A DNA stretch of 22,517 bases, from contig CAZNTZ010000014.1 of the NCBI GenBank assembly GCA_964576135.1, forward strand, positions 1-22,517, read 5' to 3'. The DNA comes from CAZNTZ01 sp964576135 (GTDB taxonomy: Bacteria > Pseudomonadota > Alphaproteobacteria > Rs-D84). The notes beneath the pieces were generated by a model that did not search any database, was not told the origin of the DNA, and was given only the letters and a program-made list of their open reading frames with translations. The position numbers were made by a program, and so were the translations under genes. Shown here one piece after another: positions 21,650 to 22,517 of this stretch; within the stretch, counting starts at the first letter, position 1; each line of letters starts with the position of its first letter.

Positions 21650-22060
21650 TTATTTTTTAATATTCCATTCTTTCCATTCGTCTTTGGTTATGCAACCATC
21701 AGCGTTGGTATCAGCGGCCAAAACTGCCTGAGTTTTTTCTGGGGAACCCATTTTCATTGTATCAAGGCAACCTTCTACAAACATGTTATTACGATGATGT
21801 AAACGCATACCCATACCTTTTGGTCCAAAGCAGCAATAGCTGCATGCAAGCCATCCCAAAACGAATACGATAACTAATACAAAAAATCTTTTCATTTTGT
21901 GACCACAGCTTGCGTGGCAACCGCAGCAACAATTTGATTCCACAACTGGAGCTGGCTGAGATACAGCAGCAACAGGTGCTTTCGCTGCTGCTTTCACAGC
22001 TGCCTTTTTTACAACTGGTTTTTTCACAGCTGCTTTTTTATTTGTTTTCTTTGTTGGCAT
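21650..22060 (-). CDS. Small Lys/Ala-rich, Cys/His-cluster, single-helix membrane protein with an EF-hand
   Basis: A 136-residue protein of unknown function. The start is ATG 22060, five-or-so bases after a strong AGGAAGG (22064-22070); an in-frame ATG at 22084 lies at the predicted transcript start and is unlikely. Residues 4-29 are Lys/Ala-rich, like histone H1-type tails. A Cys/His cluster follows (C44, C45, C46, C48, H49, C52, H54), then KMKR and one membrane helix (about 58-74), with more Cys (C73, C76, C77) just after. The C-terminal half has a canonical EF-hand loop D117-TNADGCITKD-E128 (D117, N119, D121, T125, E128), so it probably binds calcium outside. Positive residues put the tail and Cys/His cluster in the cytoplasm. 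Metal binding by the cluster is inference. Confidence 0.85.
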   Translation of the reverse strand: MPTKKTNKKAAVKKPVVKKAAVKAAAKAPVAAVSQPAPVVESNCCCGCHASCGHKMKRFFVLVIVFVLGWLACSYCCFGPKGMGMRLHHRNNMFVEGCLDTMKMGSPEKTQAVLAADTNADGCITKDEWKEWNIKK

Positions 22061-22089
22061 AATCCTTCCTTTTGGTTTCAACATGTTAA

Positions 22090-22117
22090 TTATTAAGAAA
22101 ATACTTTTTATTGTAAA
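22090..22117 (-). promoter_or_regulatory. Promoter of the EF-hand gene
   Basis: TTTACA (22112-22117), a 16-bp spacer and TAATAA (22090-22095) on the minus strand predict a start near 22083. That gives a 20-odd-base leader ending in the Shine-Dalgarno. Confidence 0.45.
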
Positions 22118-22153
22118 GGGGAATTTTTTTCTATTTATTAAAAAATAATCTTG

Positions 22154-22172
22154 GATGTATTAGAAATACATC
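22154..22172. promoter_or_regulatory. Perfect inverted repeat, possible operator
   Basis: GATGTATT-AGA-AATACATC is a perfect 8-bp inverted repeat with a 3-base centre, about 37 bases upstream of the EF-hand gene -35 box. An AT-only palindrome, ATTTATTAATAAAT (22183-22196), follows. The 22061-22388 stretch otherwise holds no gene that I can support. Confidence 0.4.
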
Positions 22173-22212
22173 ATTAACGTATATTTATTAATAAATAAAA
22201 AATAGTTTATAC

Positions 22213-22258
22213 TAAAAAAAAGAAACCCGCACAAGTCTAGGCTTTGCGGGGTTCTTTT
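22213..22258 (-). terminator. Strong minus-strand terminator
   Basis: A ten-base stem with one mismatch (22222-22231 with 22245-22254, core CCCGCA / TGCGGG) is followed on the minus strand by eight T. The plus side has a shorter T-run. It implies a minus-strand transcript entering from the right. Confidence 0.8.
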
Positions 22259-22388
22259 ATGTCCTTTTTATTTTATATGGGCTCAATATGTCGCAGGGTC
22301 TGCGTTATTATATTTCCTCAAAACCGCCTATTTTCGTCTCTGTGTCCTTTTTACAATTTTTCCCTTTCATATTATTTTATATATCTTT
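22259..22388 (-). other. Non-coding stretch between edge frame and terminator
   Basis: No convincing frame is seen. The minus strand is purine-rich and contains a short perfect hairpin CGCAG-ACC-CTGCG (22292-22304). It could be a 3' UTR or a small RNA ended by the terminator at 22213-22258. Confidence 0.3.
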
Positions 22389-22517
22389 TTATCGCACGAT
22401 TCTCGTATTTCTTTGGCGTATTAGCCGTATAATTTCCCAATCTTTCGCCGTTTTTGTAATAGATTTAGAGCTGATTTTCCCTTTGTTTCGCTGTATATTT
22501 TTCCTATGTCTAACCCA
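22389..22517 (-). CDS. Possible C-terminal fragment of a gene entering from the right (partial)
   Basis: A minus-strand frame is open from the window edge to a TAA at 22389-22391, giving 42 residues. They are basic and end KDWEIIRLIRQRNTRIVR, which reads like a helical C-terminus. The minus strand is purine-rich here and a minus-strand terminator follows at 22213-22258, which fits a transcript in that direction. A second frame is also open for 31 codons, so coding is uncertain. Not recognised. Confidence 0.3.
   Translation of the reverse strand, partial: WVRHRKNIQRNKGKISSKSITKTAKDWEIIRLIRQRNTRIVR

Noticed and set aside
22061..22084. ATG 22084 as start of the EF-hand protein
   Set aside because: It lies at the predicted transcript start, and its extension encodes the strong Shine-Dalgarno of ATG 22060.
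22222..22254. Stem with GGGGTTC looking tRNA-like
   Set aside because: No acceptor stem, anticodon arm or D arm fits; it is a terminator with a T-tract.
22244..22432. 62-residue plus-strand frame
   Set aside because: Hydrophobic, Phe/Ser-rich translation of a pyrimidine-rich strand, begins inside a terminator, has no Shine-Dalgarno, and is antisense to the likely transcript.

Overview
This is an AT-rich window with Shine-Dalgarno-led genes. It carries a bacterial housekeeping set (secA, dnaE, rsmH, smpB, tatD, holB, a dacA-type carboxypeptidase, rplY, RNase P RNA) mixed with lineage-specific secreted, cysteine-containing proteins. The delta' subunit with a GTRGIGKST P-loop and no obvious zinc module, the CTC-type L25 and the E. 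coli-like DnaE fit an alphaproteobacterium. The AT-richness and the very large Cys-rich surface-type proteins suggest an uncultured host- or gut-associated lineage (inference, no search run). The sequence looks like draft metagenome assembly: there is a 50-N gap and an apparent 2-base deletion, both inside secA.

Layout. Positions 3-3548 hold the 3' end of a giant Cys-rich exported or surface protein with two InlB/Flg_new-like repeats; its start lies left of the window. A terminator follows, then an S-adenosylmethionine decarboxylase homologue (speD) behind a foldable leader. speD converges on the RNase P RNA gene (rnpB, minus strand), and one symmetric terminator lies between them. The rnpB -10 box overlaps the end of a minus-strand pair of unrecognised genes (5445-5759 and 4643-5440). 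That pair is divergent from a plus-strand block: secA, dnaE and rsmH (2 bases after dnaE).

Positions 12792-17447 form a second plus-strand block. It contains a small membrane protein with a CPMC motif, a soluble helical protein, and two secreted Cys-containing proteins (760 and 379 residues). None has a function I can name. The block reads as an export or envelope module, possibly with thiol chemistry (inference).

On the minus strand, dacA-type carboxypeptidase, holB, tatD and smpB overlap end to start (1, 10 and 20 bases) and form one operon. Its first gene is divergent from rplY (L25). After rplY come two terminators and a convergent gene for a small protein that combines a Lys/Ala-rich tail, a Cys/His cluster, one membrane helix and a single EF-hand. 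The right end (22061-22517) is mostly non-coding and AT-rich. It has a perfect 8-bp inverted repeat, a strong minus-strand terminator and the possible 3' end of a gene entering from the right.

Most promising for novelty: the 12.8-17.4 kb membrane/secreted module, the EF-hand/Cys-cluster protein, the speD homologue with its insertion and leader, the unknown pair beside secA, and two promoters that place the predicted transcript start at the ATG (possible leaderless mRNAs).
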